DNA of 64,000 nucleotides, taken from NCBI GenBank assembly GCA_040398525.1, contig JBBATY010000007.1:1-64000 (forward strand), written 5' to 3'. Within the stretch, counting starts at the first letter, position 1. Every line of letters begins with the position of its first letter. The notes below the pieces were generated by a model that did no database searches, was not told the DNA's origin, and was given only the letters and a program-made list of their open reading frames with translations. A program made the position numbers and the translations under genes. The DNA comes from VFMC01 sp040398525. GTDB taxonomy: Bacteria > Actinomycetota > Acidimicrobiia > Acidimicrobiales > Ilumatobacteraceae. This document shows positions 1-7,704 of this stretch, piece after piece.

Positions 1-734
1 AGCACCTGGCCGATGACCGCGCCGCCGTCGACGATGAACTCGTGGCCGGTCGAGTAGGTGGCGTCGGCGAGCAGGTAGAGCAGCAGCGCCGTCACCTCTT
101 CGGGCTCGCCCACCCGCGCGATCGGTTGGGCGGCGGCGATCGTCGAGGAGTCGAGGCCGGCGATCATCGGGGTGCGGATCGGCCCGGGGTGGATCGAGTT
201 GACGCGGATGCCGAGCGGGCCGAGCTCGAGCGCAGCTGCCTTGGTGAGGCCGCGCAGGCCCCACTTGCTGGCCACGTAGGCGCCGAGGTTGGCATAGCCC
301 TGCAGCCCGGCGGTCGACGAGATGTTGACGATCGATCCGCCACCGGCCCGCCGGATCGACGGCACGGTGAAATGCATCCCCAGCCAGCATCCGGTGAGGT
401 TGATGTCGAGCGTGCGCCGGAAGGTGGCGGGGTCCATCTGCTCGACGGTGCCGAAGGTGACGATGCCGGCGTTGTTCACCAGGTGCTGCACCGGGCCGAA
501 GGTCGACTCGGCGAGCTCGACGGCCGCCATCCAGTCGGCCTCGGAGGTGACGTCGTGGTGGTGGTAGACGGCGGCGCTGCCGAGGCCAGCGACGAGCGCC
601 TGCCCCTCGTCGTCGAGCACGTCGGTGGCCACCACCCGGGCGCCGGCCGCGACGAGCTCGCGCACGTGCTCGGCGCCCATCCCGCGCGCTGCGCCGGTGA
701 CCAGGACGACCTGCCCGGTGAGTGAGTTCCGCAT
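1..734 (-). CDS. SDR-family oxidoreductase, 3-alpha/20-beta-hydroxysteroid dehydrogenase-like (3' end outside window)
   Basis: Classical short-chain dehydrogenase that would oxidise or reduce a hydroxyl/keto substrate with NAD(P). About 244 residues are visible and the C-terminus runs off the window. The Rossmann motif TGAARGMG is near residue 14, followed by NNAG, the catalytic YVASK and the SIHPGPIRTPM loop, which resembles the SVHPG loop of 3-alpha,20-beta-hydroxysteroid dehydrogenases. The ATG at 734 is preceded on the minus strand by AGGAGG at good spacing, which fixes the start. It lies downstream of the Ldi-like operon on the same strand, separated by about 300 bp that contains a strong hairpin, so it probably has its own promoter. 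The family call is firm; the substrate is inferred only from the loop resemblance. Confidence 0.85.
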   Translation of the reverse strand, partial: MRNSLTGQVVLVTGAARGMGAEHVRELVAAGARVVATDVLDDEGQALVAGLGSAAVYHHHDVTSEADWMAAVELAESTFGPVQHLVNNAGIVTFGTVEQMDPATFRRTLDINLTGCWLGMHFTVPSIRRAGGGSIVNISSTAGLQGYANLGAYVASKWGLRGLTKAAALELGPLGIRVNSIHPGPIRTPMIAGLDSSTIAAAQPIARVGEPEEVTALLLYLLADATYSTGHEFIVDGGAVIGQV

Positions 735-862
735 GACCCTGCCTCCTGTGTGTGCTGCGCACGGTGCGCTGCAGTCGAGGATCTCACACCCACACGACCC
801 CCCGTCGACGGCCCAATGACATGTCGGCGCCGGGACGAACGTCCCGACCCGCGACGCGCCAC

Positions 863-899
863 GGCCCGGGCCGAGCCGGGGGGTGGCTCGACCCGGGCC
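863..899 (-). terminator. Strong GC hairpin, likely terminator after the Ldi-like operon
   Basis: A 15-bp inverted repeat with one mismatch (863-877 against 885-899) closes a 7-nt loop. It lies about 150 nt downstream of the last small gene of the operon and upstream of the SDR gene. No T-run follows in either direction, as in many GC-rich actinobacterial terminators. The rest of 735-1048 holds no gene I can support; a second small repeat, GGGAC-GAAC-GTCCC, sits at 832-845. Confidence 0.5.
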
Positions 900-1048
900 G
901 GGCGACGGGGTGTCTCCCTGCTCGGTGTGCTCGATGCGGGGGCATCGGGCACGGGTCGGGTGGTTCGACTTGTCAGTCCTCGGCGGCGGGCGCTCGACGA
1001 GGACTGCGGCGCCAGGCTACAGCGAAGTTGAGCAACAACAACTCAGGA

Positions 1049-1159
1049 TTACTGATGTGCCTTCGGCAGGTCGGGGGGTGCGGTGACCCGCGGCTTGCGG
1101 CGCACGCGGTAGACGAACGACACCATCCGGGTCCAGAGCCGGTCGCAGTCGAGGATCAC
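1049..1159 (-). CDS. Ldi-associated small protein 1 (36 aa), new family
   Basis: I do not recognise this gene. It starts with GTG at 1159, overlapping the stop of the upstream Ldi-like gene as GTGA, and ends with TAA at 1049-1051. The protein begins VILDCDRLWTRMVSFVYRV and continues with a basic RRKPRVT segment and an APP-containing tail. The same order of residues (L-[ND]-C, W-T, V-x-F-V-x-R-V, P-x-V-T, A-P-P) is found in the small gene at 3117-3239, which sits in the same place after the other Ldi-like gene. There is an amphipathic or short membrane-touching segment but no signal peptide. The coupled start and the conserved residues between two diverged copies argue for a real protein; function is unknown. 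It may be a partner or anchor of the Ldi-like enzyme. Confidence 0.7.
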   Translation of the reverse strand: MILDCDRLWTRMVSFVYRVRRKPRVTAPPDLPKAHQ

Positions 1160-3120
1160 GACCGCGGCTCCAGCACCAGGCGCACTGCACCCGCCAGCGG
1201 CACGGCGACCGCGGCGACACCGTCCGTGCCGGCCACGACCTCGACGTCGACGCCGTCACCATGGAGGCGGTGCACCACCCCGGCCGGCAGTCGGGTGAAC
1301 GTCAACCGTGCCGTCGCATCCGGCCCATCCGCCGTGGCCGAGGGCGAGAGGCCGAGGTCGAGCCGCACCCCGTCGTCGCAGCGGGCGAGGGTGATGACGG
1401 CGGTCGCGGCATCGGCGGCGACCAGCGGGCCCACCGGCGCAACATGGCCGCGCACGTTGAGCGCCGCCAGCTCGAGCGGCGCCGACCAGCGCAACAGCAT
1501 GTGGCTGCCCAGGCCCGACGCACCGACCGCCACCGGACGCTCGGGCCAGCGAGCACCGGTGGCGCACTGGCGGGCCGAGGCATCGATCGCCGCATCGACC
1601 AAGCGCTGGTCGCCCACCATCCGCGCCCCGCCGATGACCTTGTTCCACGACAGGATGGCGCTCGAGCGGGTGCGGTGGCGCTCGGGCTCCTCGGGCAGCT
1701 CGAGCGGCAGGGTGCCCTCGCTCACGAGCCCGGACAGCGCCTGCATCTTCGGTGCCGCGCCACGCAGGTCGAGCGCCTTGGCCCGTCGGGCATGGGCGGG
1801 CAGGATGTCGGCGAAGCGGTGCGTGCCGTTGGCGAAGTAGTGGCCGCCGGGCACCTCGCCGGTGTCCCACGACACGCCGATGTGGTTCGAGCGGATGTGC
1901 GCGTACGAGCCGTCGGGGGTGAGGTACTCGTCGTCGAGTGTGCGTTGCCAGCGGTCGCGCACGGCGTCCCACTCGGCCGTGCCGTGCAGCGTGTCGTGGC
2001 CGTAGAGCGTCTGTGCGCCCATCACGTTGCACACGGTGAACGACCATCCGGGCTCGCACGGGAAGAAGCCCAGCGTGCTGCGCTCGAAGTTGCGGCGCAC
2101 TGCAGCAGCGATGCTGTGGTGGTCGTACGGGAACGTGCGCCCGTCGCGCCACACGAAGGTGAGCGAGCCCTGCTCGTCGAAGCGGGTGTCGCCGGTGGCG
2201 GCCTCGAAGCTGTTGATCACATCGCCGAGGAACGCCGAGAACATGATGTTGTCGCGGCGGATCGGGTCGGGGTCGGGGTCGAAGTTGCCGAGCAGGTTGA
2301 GGGTGCGCCAATAGCCCCACACGCGCAGGTCGGTGTGCTTCAGCACCACCTTGGCGAGGGCCTCGGTGATCCGCCCGGGCGCGTTCGGCAGGTAGTTGGC
2401 GGCGTAGAGCGCCATCGCCCAGGCGATCGCGTTCACCTGGTAGCGCAGCTGCGTGCCGCCGTGGAACTGCTCGCCCCAGTCGAGGCCGGCCAGGCCGTCG
2501 TCGGGTTGCTCGGCGAAGTCGAGGCACCACTGCAGCAGCTCGGCGTCCATCGCGTCCGGCGGGCGCAGCGCCGTGGACCGCTCGGGCAGCTGCGCCTCGC
2601 GGAGGTAGGCATTCAGCGCCGGGATCTTGGCCCGCTTGCGACGGAAGCGGGCCTCCATCTTCCACACCATCGTGCCGAGCGTCGCCAGCGCGCACAGGTA
2701 CACCACCGGCACCGCCCAGTCCCACGTGGTGCCGCGGTCGACCCACAGCCGCGGGCCGTCGGCCAGCAGCGCGGCACCGGCCACGCTCAGGGCCCACACG
2801 AGCGGGATGGCGAAGTGCGTCGACACTCCCCACCACAGCACCAGCGCGACGAGCACCAGCACCAGGGTGAGCGCGAACAGCACCGGCGCGGCGTCGTAGA
2901 GGAACCCGCCGCCCGGGAACACCAGGCTCAGCCCGGCAGCGCGGGCCGTGGCGCTGTCGCCCGCGAACACCAGCCAGGCGCCGACGGCCTGCACCAGGAC
3001 GAGGGCCACCACCAGCCGGGCGAGCAGCCGGCGGGTGACCGGGCCGAAACGCCGGGGCTGCTCGGGCAGCAGCAACAGCTCGTCGGTTGCGGACGTGGGT
3101 CGATCGACGGTGGCGGTCAC
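1156..3120 (-). CDS. Membrane-anchored linalool dehydratase/isomerase-like protein 1 (654 aa)
   Basis: The N-terminus carries four predicted membrane helices (about residues 31-53, 77-98, 102-120, 134-153) with an SLVFPGGGF loop. The rest is an Ldi-type (alpha/alpha)6-barrel followed by a beta-rich tail. Ldi landmarks are RVWGYW, RRDNIM, and CEPGW...CN with Cys355 and Cys364 nine residues apart, matching Cys171/Cys180 of Castellaniella Ldi as I recall it. The reference catalytic His129 (NIMYKGH) aligns with Phe297 (NIMFSAF), and an inserted YDHH segment (residues 332-335) may supply a histidine instead. The GTG at 3120 was chosen because GGGAG precedes it and its GTGA overlaps the stop of the preceding small gene. 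Ldi interconverts myrcene, linalool and geraniol; here the substrate is unknown and is probably an isoprenoid-like or other lipophilic alcohol or alkene. Confidence 0.8.
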   Translation of the reverse strand: MTATVDRPTSATDELLLLPEQPRRFGPVTRRLLARLVVALVLVQAVGAWLVFAGDSATARAAGLSLVFPGGGFLYDAAPVLFALTLVLVLVALVLWWGVSTHFAIPLVWALSVAGAALLADGPRLWVDRGTTWDWAVPVVYLCALATLGTMVWKMEARFRRKRAKIPALNAYLREAQLPERSTALRPPDAMDAELLQWCLDFAEQPDDGLAGLDWGEQFHGGTQLRYQVNAIAWAMALYAANYLPNAPGRITEALAKVVLKHTDLRVWGYWRTLNLLGNFDPDPDPIRRDNIMFSAFLGDVINSFEAATGDTRFDEQGSLTFVWRDGRTFPYDHHSIAAAVRRNFERSTLGFFPCEPGWSFTVCNVMGAQTLYGHDTLHGTAEWDAVRDRWQRTLDDEYLTPDGSYAHIRSNHIGVSWDTGEVPGGHYFANGTHRFADILPAHARRAKALDLRGAAPKMQALSGLVSEGTLPLELPEEPERHRTRSSAILSWNKVIGGARMVGDQRLVDAAIDASARQCATGARWPERPVAVGASGLGSHMLLRWSAPLELAALNVRGHVAPVGPLVAADAATAVITLARCDDGVRLDLGLSPSATADGPDATARLTFTRLPAGVVHRLHGDGVDVEVVAGTDGVAAVAVPLAGAVRLVLEPRS

Positions 3121-3239
3121 GACGGTGCTCCCGGGTGCGGTGGTGCCTGGTAGGTGACCTGCGGCCGGCCCGTCACACGACAGACGAACCGGACCAGATG
3201 GGTCCACACCTTGGCGCAGTTGAGGTACATCGAGATCAT
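3117..3239 (-). CDS. Ldi-associated small protein 2 (40 aa), paralogue of the 1049-1159 product
   Basis: This short gene lies between the two Ldi-like genes. The ATG at 3239 is 4 nt past the stop of the upstream Ldi gene, and its TGA (3117-3119) overlaps the GTG start of the next Ldi gene. An in-frame ATG at 3230 is an alternative start. The protein reads MISMYLNCAKVWTHLVRFV, then CRV, a TGRPQVT segment and a proline-rich tail. It shares about half its core residues with the small protein after the second Ldi gene, including LxC, WT, VxFVxRV, PxVT and APP. I know no named family. Placement suggests that each Ldi-like enzyme has its own dedicated small partner, duplicated together with it. Confidence 0.7.
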   Translation of the reverse strand: MISMYLNCAKVWTHLVRFVCRVTGRPQVTYQAPPHPGAPS

Positions 3240-3243
3240 CGCG

Positions 3244-5241
3244 TCAGCCCTGCCCCTCTGCCGGGCCCCGGGCTGCGAGCGGCTCGAGGTGCAGGCGCAG
3301 CGGGCGGTCGACAGTCAGCTCGACCGTGGCGCGGTGGTCGTCGCCGGCGAGCGCCACGAGGTCGACCCCGTCGCCGTGCAGCCGGTAGGTCGCGCCTGCT
3401 GCCAGGGCGCTGAAACCCAGCTGCACCGGGTGCGCAGCGGGTGTCGGCCCGGGCCGCAGCATCAACTCGAGCGAGGCGCCGTCGCTCGAGCGGGCCAGGG
3501 TGACGAGCACCTCGGGCCACGGCACGGTGTCGAGCACCGGGCCCACCGGCGGCACGTAACCACGCATGTTGATCGCCGCGTTGTCGAGCGGTGTCGACCA
3601 ACGCACGAGCAGGTGCAGTGCCACGTTCGACACACCGGCCGACAGTGGCCTCTCCGGCCAGCGCAGCCCCGTGGCGCACTGCGCGTCGTGGGCGCCGATC
3701 GCGGCCTCGGCCAGCTCGTCGTCGCCGACGGCACGGGCCCCGCCGATCAGCTTCATCCACCCGGGAACAGCGCTGCGACGCACCCGGTTTCGTTCCCACT
3801 CCTCGGGAAGTTGCAGTTGCAACATCCCGTCGCGGATCAGGCCGCGCAGTTTGGCGAACTTCTCCGGTGCGCCGCGCAGGCCGAGGGCGCGGCCACGGGC
3901 GTGCAGGTCCGGGGCGACGTCGCGGAAGCTGTGCGAGCCGGTGGTGAAGTACTCGCCGCCGGGCGTCTCGCCCGTGTCCCAGCTGAGCCCGGTGTGGGTG
4001 GAGCGGATGTTGGCGTAGTTGCCGTCGGGCAGCAGGTACTCGCGCTCGAGCGTCTCGCGCCACCGTGGCTCGATGTCGTCCCACAGGTGGGTGCCGTGCA
4101 GCCGGTCGTGGCCGTACAGCGCCTGCGCGCCGATCGTGTTGCAGGCGGCGAAGGCCCAGCCGGGCTCGCACGGGAAGAACCCCAGACGGCTGCGCTCGAA
4201 GTTGCGCTGTACGGCCTCCATCCAGCTGTGGTGGTCGTAGGCGAAGGTGCGGCCGTCGGTCCACACGAAGGTGAGCGAGCCGGGCTCGTCGAAGCGGGTG
4301 CTGCCGGTGGCGGCCTCGTAGAGGTTGATCTGGTCGCCGGTGAAGCCGGAGAACATGATGTTGTCGCGCACCAGCGGATCCGGGTTGCTGTCGAGGTTGC
4401 CGACCCGGTTGAGCAGCTGCCAGTAGCGCCACACGCGCAGGTCGAGCTGCTTGAGCACCAGGTTGCGCATCGCCAGCTCCACCTGGCCGGGGGCGTTGGG
4501 CACGTAGTTCACCGCGAAGGGGGCGAGGGCCCAGCCGAGGTAGTTGAGCTGGTAGCGCACCACCGTGCCGCCGTGCAGCTGCTCGCCCCACTCGAAGCCG
4601 TCGAAACGGTCGATCGGCTGGAGGGCCAGCTCGTACGCCCAGCGCAGCAGGTCGGCATCGACGTCGCCGGGCTCGCGTGGCGTGTGCACCGGCGTGGGCA
4701 GCGTCGCCGCGGCGAGGTAGGTGTTCAGCTCGGGCACCATCGCCCGCTTGCGGCGGAAGCGGGCCTCGAAGGTCCACACGAGCGCGCCGATGCACCCGAC
4801 CGCCAGGGTGTAGACGACCGGGATCGCCCAGCCCCAGGTGGTGCCGCGGTCGACGAACAGGCGAGGGGCATCGGCCAGCAGGCCGGCTGCGACGGCGCTC
4901 ATCGCCCACACTGCCGGGATGCCGAGGTGCAGGCTCATCCCCCACCACAGCACCAGCGCCACAGTGACAGCCACCCAGGTGAGCACGAACAGCAGCGGGT
5001 GGGCGGTGTAGAGGAAGCCGCCGCCCGGCAGCACCAGCGACAGCCCGACGGCCCGGGCAACCGTGCCACCGACGACGAACACCAGGACAGCGCCGATCGC
5101 CTGGACCAGCGCGAGGCATGCCACCAGTCGCAGCACGAGGAAGCGGGTGACGGGCCCCATCCGGTGTGGCTCGGTGGGCAGCAGTGGCAGCTCTGCGGGC
5201 AGCTCGGCGGCCGAGGCCGGTGGGGTGGTGGTGATGGTCAT
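3244..5241 (-). CDS. Membrane-anchored linalool dehydratase/isomerase-like protein 2 (665 aa)
   Basis: Full-length paralogue of the 1156-3120 product, with the same architecture: four N-terminal membrane helices with an SLVLPGGGF loop, an Ldi-type barrel and a beta-rich C-terminal part. Motifs are RVWRYW, VRDNIM, YDHHS, CEPGW...CN (Cys358 and Cys367, nine apart) and YGHDRLHGT, the last closely matching YDRLHGT of Castellaniella Ldi as I recall it. The reference catalytic His is again Phe (NIMFSGF). The ATG at 5241 overlaps the stop of the preceding 4-TM gene (ATGA) and has GGAGG 7 nt upstream, so it is preferred over the much longer open frame upstream. The tandem copies and their coupled small genes look like one duplicated unit. 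Reaction and substrate are not deducible. Confidence 0.8.
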   Translation of the reverse strand: MTITTTPPASAAELPAELPLLPTEPHRMGPVTRFLVLRLVACLALVQAIGAVLVFVVGGTVARAVGLSLVLPGGGFLYTAHPLLFVLTWVAVTVALVLWWGMSLHLGIPAVWAMSAVAAGLLADAPRLFVDRGTTWGWAIPVVYTLAVGCIGALVWTFEARFRRKRAMVPELNTYLAAATLPTPVHTPREPGDVDADLLRWAYELALQPIDRFDGFEWGEQLHGGTVVRYQLNYLGWALAPFAVNYVPNAPGQVELAMRNLVLKQLDLRVWRYWQLLNRVGNLDSNPDPLVRDNIMFSGFTGDQINLYEAATGSTRFDEPGSLTFVWTDGRTFAYDHHSWMEAVQRNFERSRLGFFPCEPGWAFAACNTIGAQALYGHDRLHGTHLWDDIEPRWRETLEREYLLPDGNYANIRSTHTGLSWDTGETPGGEYFTTGSHSFRDVAPDLHARGRALGLRGAPEKFAKLRGLIRDGMLQLQLPEEWERNRVRRSAVPGWMKLIGGARAVGDDELAEAAIGAHDAQCATGLRWPERPLSAGVSNVALHLLVRWSTPLDNAAINMRGYVPPVGPVLDTVPWPEVLVTLARSSDGASLELMLRPGPTPAAHPVQLGFSALAAGATYRLHGDGVDLVALAGDDHRATVELTVDRPLRLHLEPLAARGPAEGQG

Positions 5242-6482
5242 GCTGTGACCTCCGGACGTCCGTGCGGGAAGAGGTGAGGCTGGCTGTCGCCCTCGCCCCT
5301 CACCGCGCGGGCGAGGTGGTGGATGGCGACGGCCAGTGGGTCGTGGGCGATCGTCGGGCGCTCGAGCAGGCGGCGCGTCGGCTCGTCGTCGACGAGTGCG
5401 GTCCAGATGCGCGCGGCAGCGACGAGCCGCTCGTCGTGGGGGTGGGCCGTGCCGCGGGCCGAGGCGCCGAGCGCCCGTCGGCGCAAGTCGTCCCAGTCGC
5501 GGTCGTCGATCCAGCCCATCGAGCGGGCAAGGCCCGAGCAGGCGGCGTGCTCCCAGGCGGGCATCGCCCCGGCACCGATGCCGAGCGGGGTCCACCACCA
5601 CAGCGGCCGATGCCCGCGGCGCAGGCCCAGCTCGCCGTGCAGCGCCTGTCGGAAGCGCTCGGTCGAGCCGCCGGCCCGGTGCACCGCGATTGCCGCGAGC
5701 ACGGCGTCGAGCGGGCGCACCCAGGTCGGCTCGCTGCACGGAGCCCCGAGCGGCGCTCGCTCGGCGTCGCCGACGAACCGGGCCAGGGCTGCGTCGTCGA
5801 GCGCCCCGGTGAGGGCGAGCGCGGCCCGGGTGGGCGCATGGTCCTGGCGCAGCGGATCGCCTCCGATGCGCCAGCGTGCGGCCAGGCCCACACGACGGGC
5901 CCGCAGCACGAGGGCCGGGTCGGTGGCGACCGTGCGGGCGAGGGCGAGGTCGGCGGGGTCGCCGGTGAGGGCCAGCACCGCGGCGGCGCGGCTGCGGTCG
6001 ACCGCACCCAGCCGGCCGATGTCGGCCAGGCCCTGCATCGTCCGGTTGCGGCGTCGGCCGAGCCAGGCCAGGCCGGGGATCCGGCCGAGGCTCATCCGCA
6101 CCCACGAGATCGCCCCGACGACGAGCACCACCAGCGGGAACTCGTGGGCGGCGAGCACGGGCCGCACGGCATCGGCCACAGCTGCGGCATGCTCGTCGGG
6201 AGCCGCCAGCAACCCGGAGGCGAGCACCGATCCGGCCACCACTGCGGCCAGCAGCCAGTCGACTCCCCAGCGCACCCACGCGACAGTGGCCGCTACGGCC
6301 AGGGCGAAGCACAGCACGGCCACGGCGGTGCGCTCGCCCACCAGCCCGGCGCCGGGCAGCACCAGGCTGCGCGCCATGTGCGCCCCGTGATGGCCGAAGC
6401 CCAGCACGAGCGCGACCGGCAGCGCCACCGTCACGACGAGCACCACCGCTCGACGCATGCGCAGCGGCGGTGCGGCGTGCAT
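5238..6482 (-). CDS. Four-TM membrane protein sharing the Ldi N-terminal membrane module (414 aa)
   Basis: I do not recognise a named family. The first ~150 residues form four membrane helices, including an ARSLVLPGAGL loop very like the SLVxPGxG loop in the membrane part of the two Ldi-like proteins, so the three share an N-terminal module. The remaining ~260 residues are helical and rich in Ala/Leu/Arg, with a PLWWWTPLG segment and DDRDWDDL, and lack the Ldi cysteines. This part could be a highly diverged helical barrel or a HEAT-like scaffold. It begins 1 nt after the stop of the phosphotransferase gene and ends in an ATGA overlap with the downstream Ldi gene, so all are co-translated. A scaffold or non-catalytic subunit role is inference. 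Confidence 0.65.
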   Translation of the reverse strand: MHAAPPLRMRRAVVLVVTVALPVALVLGFGHHGAHMARSLVLPGAGLVGERTAVAVLCFALAVAATVAWVRWGVDWLLAAVVAGSVLASGLLAAPDEHAAAVADAVRPVLAAHEFPLVVLVVGAISWVRMSLGRIPGLAWLGRRRNRTMQGLADIGRLGAVDRSRAAAVLALTGDPADLALARTVATDPALVLRARRVGLAARWRIGGDPLRQDHAPTRAALALTGALDDAALARFVGDAERAPLGAPCSEPTWVRPLDAVLAAIAVHRAGGSTERFRQALHGELGLRRGHRPLWWWTPLGIGAGAMPAWEHAACSGLARSMGWIDDRDWDDLRRRALGASARGTAHPHDERLVAAARIWTALVDDEPTRRLLERPTIAHDPLAVAIHHLARAVRGEGDSQPHLFPHGRPEVTA

Positions 6483-6483
6483 G

Positions 6484-7587
6484 TCAGCCGAGCAGCTCCA
6501 TCGACGCGAGGTCGAGTGCGTGGCGGCCGTGGCGCTGAGCCATCACGGTCAGCATCTGGTCGCCGCGCTCGGTCTGCGCGGCCAGGATCGTGGCGATCAC
6601 CGTCATCACCACGCCCCACACGGCGCCCAGCCGGTAGTCGCGCCACAGCGCGTCGGCGGGGTAGTCGACCCCCGCGGCCTGCATGCGGGCCCGGTAGTCG
6701 TCGAGCAGGTCGCGCTCGACCGCGGCGCGCCGGGCCGGCTCGAAGCTGCCGCCGATCATGTAGGCGAGGTCGCTCATCGCGTTGCCCTCGGTGGCCGTCT
6801 GCCAGTCGACGATCGCCAGCGGTGGCGCCTCGGGGGTGGTGCCGAACATGAAGTTGTCGGGCCGGAAGTCGAGGTGCACCAAGGTGCGCGGCGTGTCGGT
6901 GCCGGCCGCCCAGGCGGCCACCTTGGGCGCCAGGGCCCGCACGAGGTCGATGACGTCGGCGTCGAGGCCGGGGCCGAGCCGTTCGAGGAACGGGTCGACC
7001 ATCATCGCGTAGACCATGCCGAGCATCATCCCGGCTTCGGGGCCCTTGGGGCGGTGGGTGCCGAAGTCGGCCAGGCTCGGGTCGCCCCAGCGCGGCGCGT
7101 GCATGCCGACGGCCTGCTCGATGGCCAGGGTGGCCTCGTCGACGGTGAGGCCGACGAACTGGTCGCCCTGGCGCGATCCGGCCAGGTCCTCCATGATCAG
7201 CACGAACGACGGCGTGTCGTGGTCGAACCGGGCGACGTGGCAGTGCGGGGCGCGCACCTTCAGGGTGGGTGCCATCTCGCTGTAGAAGAGGTGCTCGGTG
7301 AGGTAGGTGCCGGTCTGGAAGGCGCTGGCGCGGGCGTTGTCGTCGCCCGAGGCGAACTTGCCGACCACACTGGCCGGCCGGCCCTCGGGCTGGTCCCAGG
7401 TGAGCGCGAAGCGGGCGTTGCGGCCGGTCTGGCCGGTGCCGATGAAGCCGACGAGCTCGAGCTCGGTCACCGTCGCGCCGCGGGCGACCCCCGCACCCTC
7501 GAGCGCCTCGGTCATCCACGCCGCGTCGATCGTCGACGGCTCGCCGCGCACGTCACCGGGCATCTGGCCGGCACCGTCGTTCGACAT
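6484..7587 (-). CDS. Phosphotransferase family protein (APH/choline-kinase-like, 367 aa)
   Basis: Cytoplasmic kinase-fold enzyme of the aminoglycoside phosphotransferase superfamily. The catalytic loop is HLDFRPDN, followed by the metal-binding IVDWQ. The N-lobe has GTGQTGRN as a glycine-rich loop and VVGKF as the ATP-binding lysine strand. Length and motifs fit the subgroup that phosphorylates small alcohols, acyl-CoA pathway intermediates or ecdysteroid-like substrates; there is no reason to call it a resistance gene. A GGGGGAGAG run lies just before the ATG at 7587. It is 1 nt upstream of the 4-TM gene and therefore in the Ldi operon, so it may phosphorylate an alcohol handled by the Ldi-like proteins; that is inference. 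Confidence 0.8.
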   Translation of the reverse strand: MSNDGAGQMPGDVRGEPSTIDAAWMTEALEGAGVARGATVTELELVGFIGTGQTGRNARFALTWDQPEGRPASVVGKFASGDDNARASAFQTGTYLTEHLFYSEMAPTLKVRAPHCHVARFDHDTPSFVLIMEDLAGSRQGDQFVGLTVDEATLAIEQAVGMHAPRWGDPSLADFGTHRPKGPEAGMMLGMVYAMMVDPFLERLGPGLDADVIDLVRALAPKVAAWAAGTDTPRTLVHLDFRPDNFMFGTTPEAPPLAIVDWQTATEGNAMSDLAYMIGGSFEPARRAAVERDLLDDYRARMQAAGVDYPADALWRDYRLGAVWGVVMTVIATILAAQTERGDQMLTVMAQRHGRHALDLASMELLG

Positions 7588-7704
7588 CTCTCCCCCTTGG
7601 TCGCCCCGGCCCCAGCCGGCAACGGCACGACGGTACCGACGGGGGCTCCGGCGCGCCGAACCGAGCGCGGCGGCCCAGGCCCCAGCGGCTCAGGTCGCGG
7701 CAGG

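Noticed and set aside
832..845. GGGACGAACGTCCC, similar to the repeat before sbcD
   Set aside because: The similarity is partial (14 versus 15 bp), there is no common gene context, and such GC-rich repeats are expected by chance in this DNA.
6484..7587. Aminoglycoside resistance kinase
   Set aside because: The fold is shared, but operon context and the divergent C-lobe fit a metabolic small-molecule kinase.
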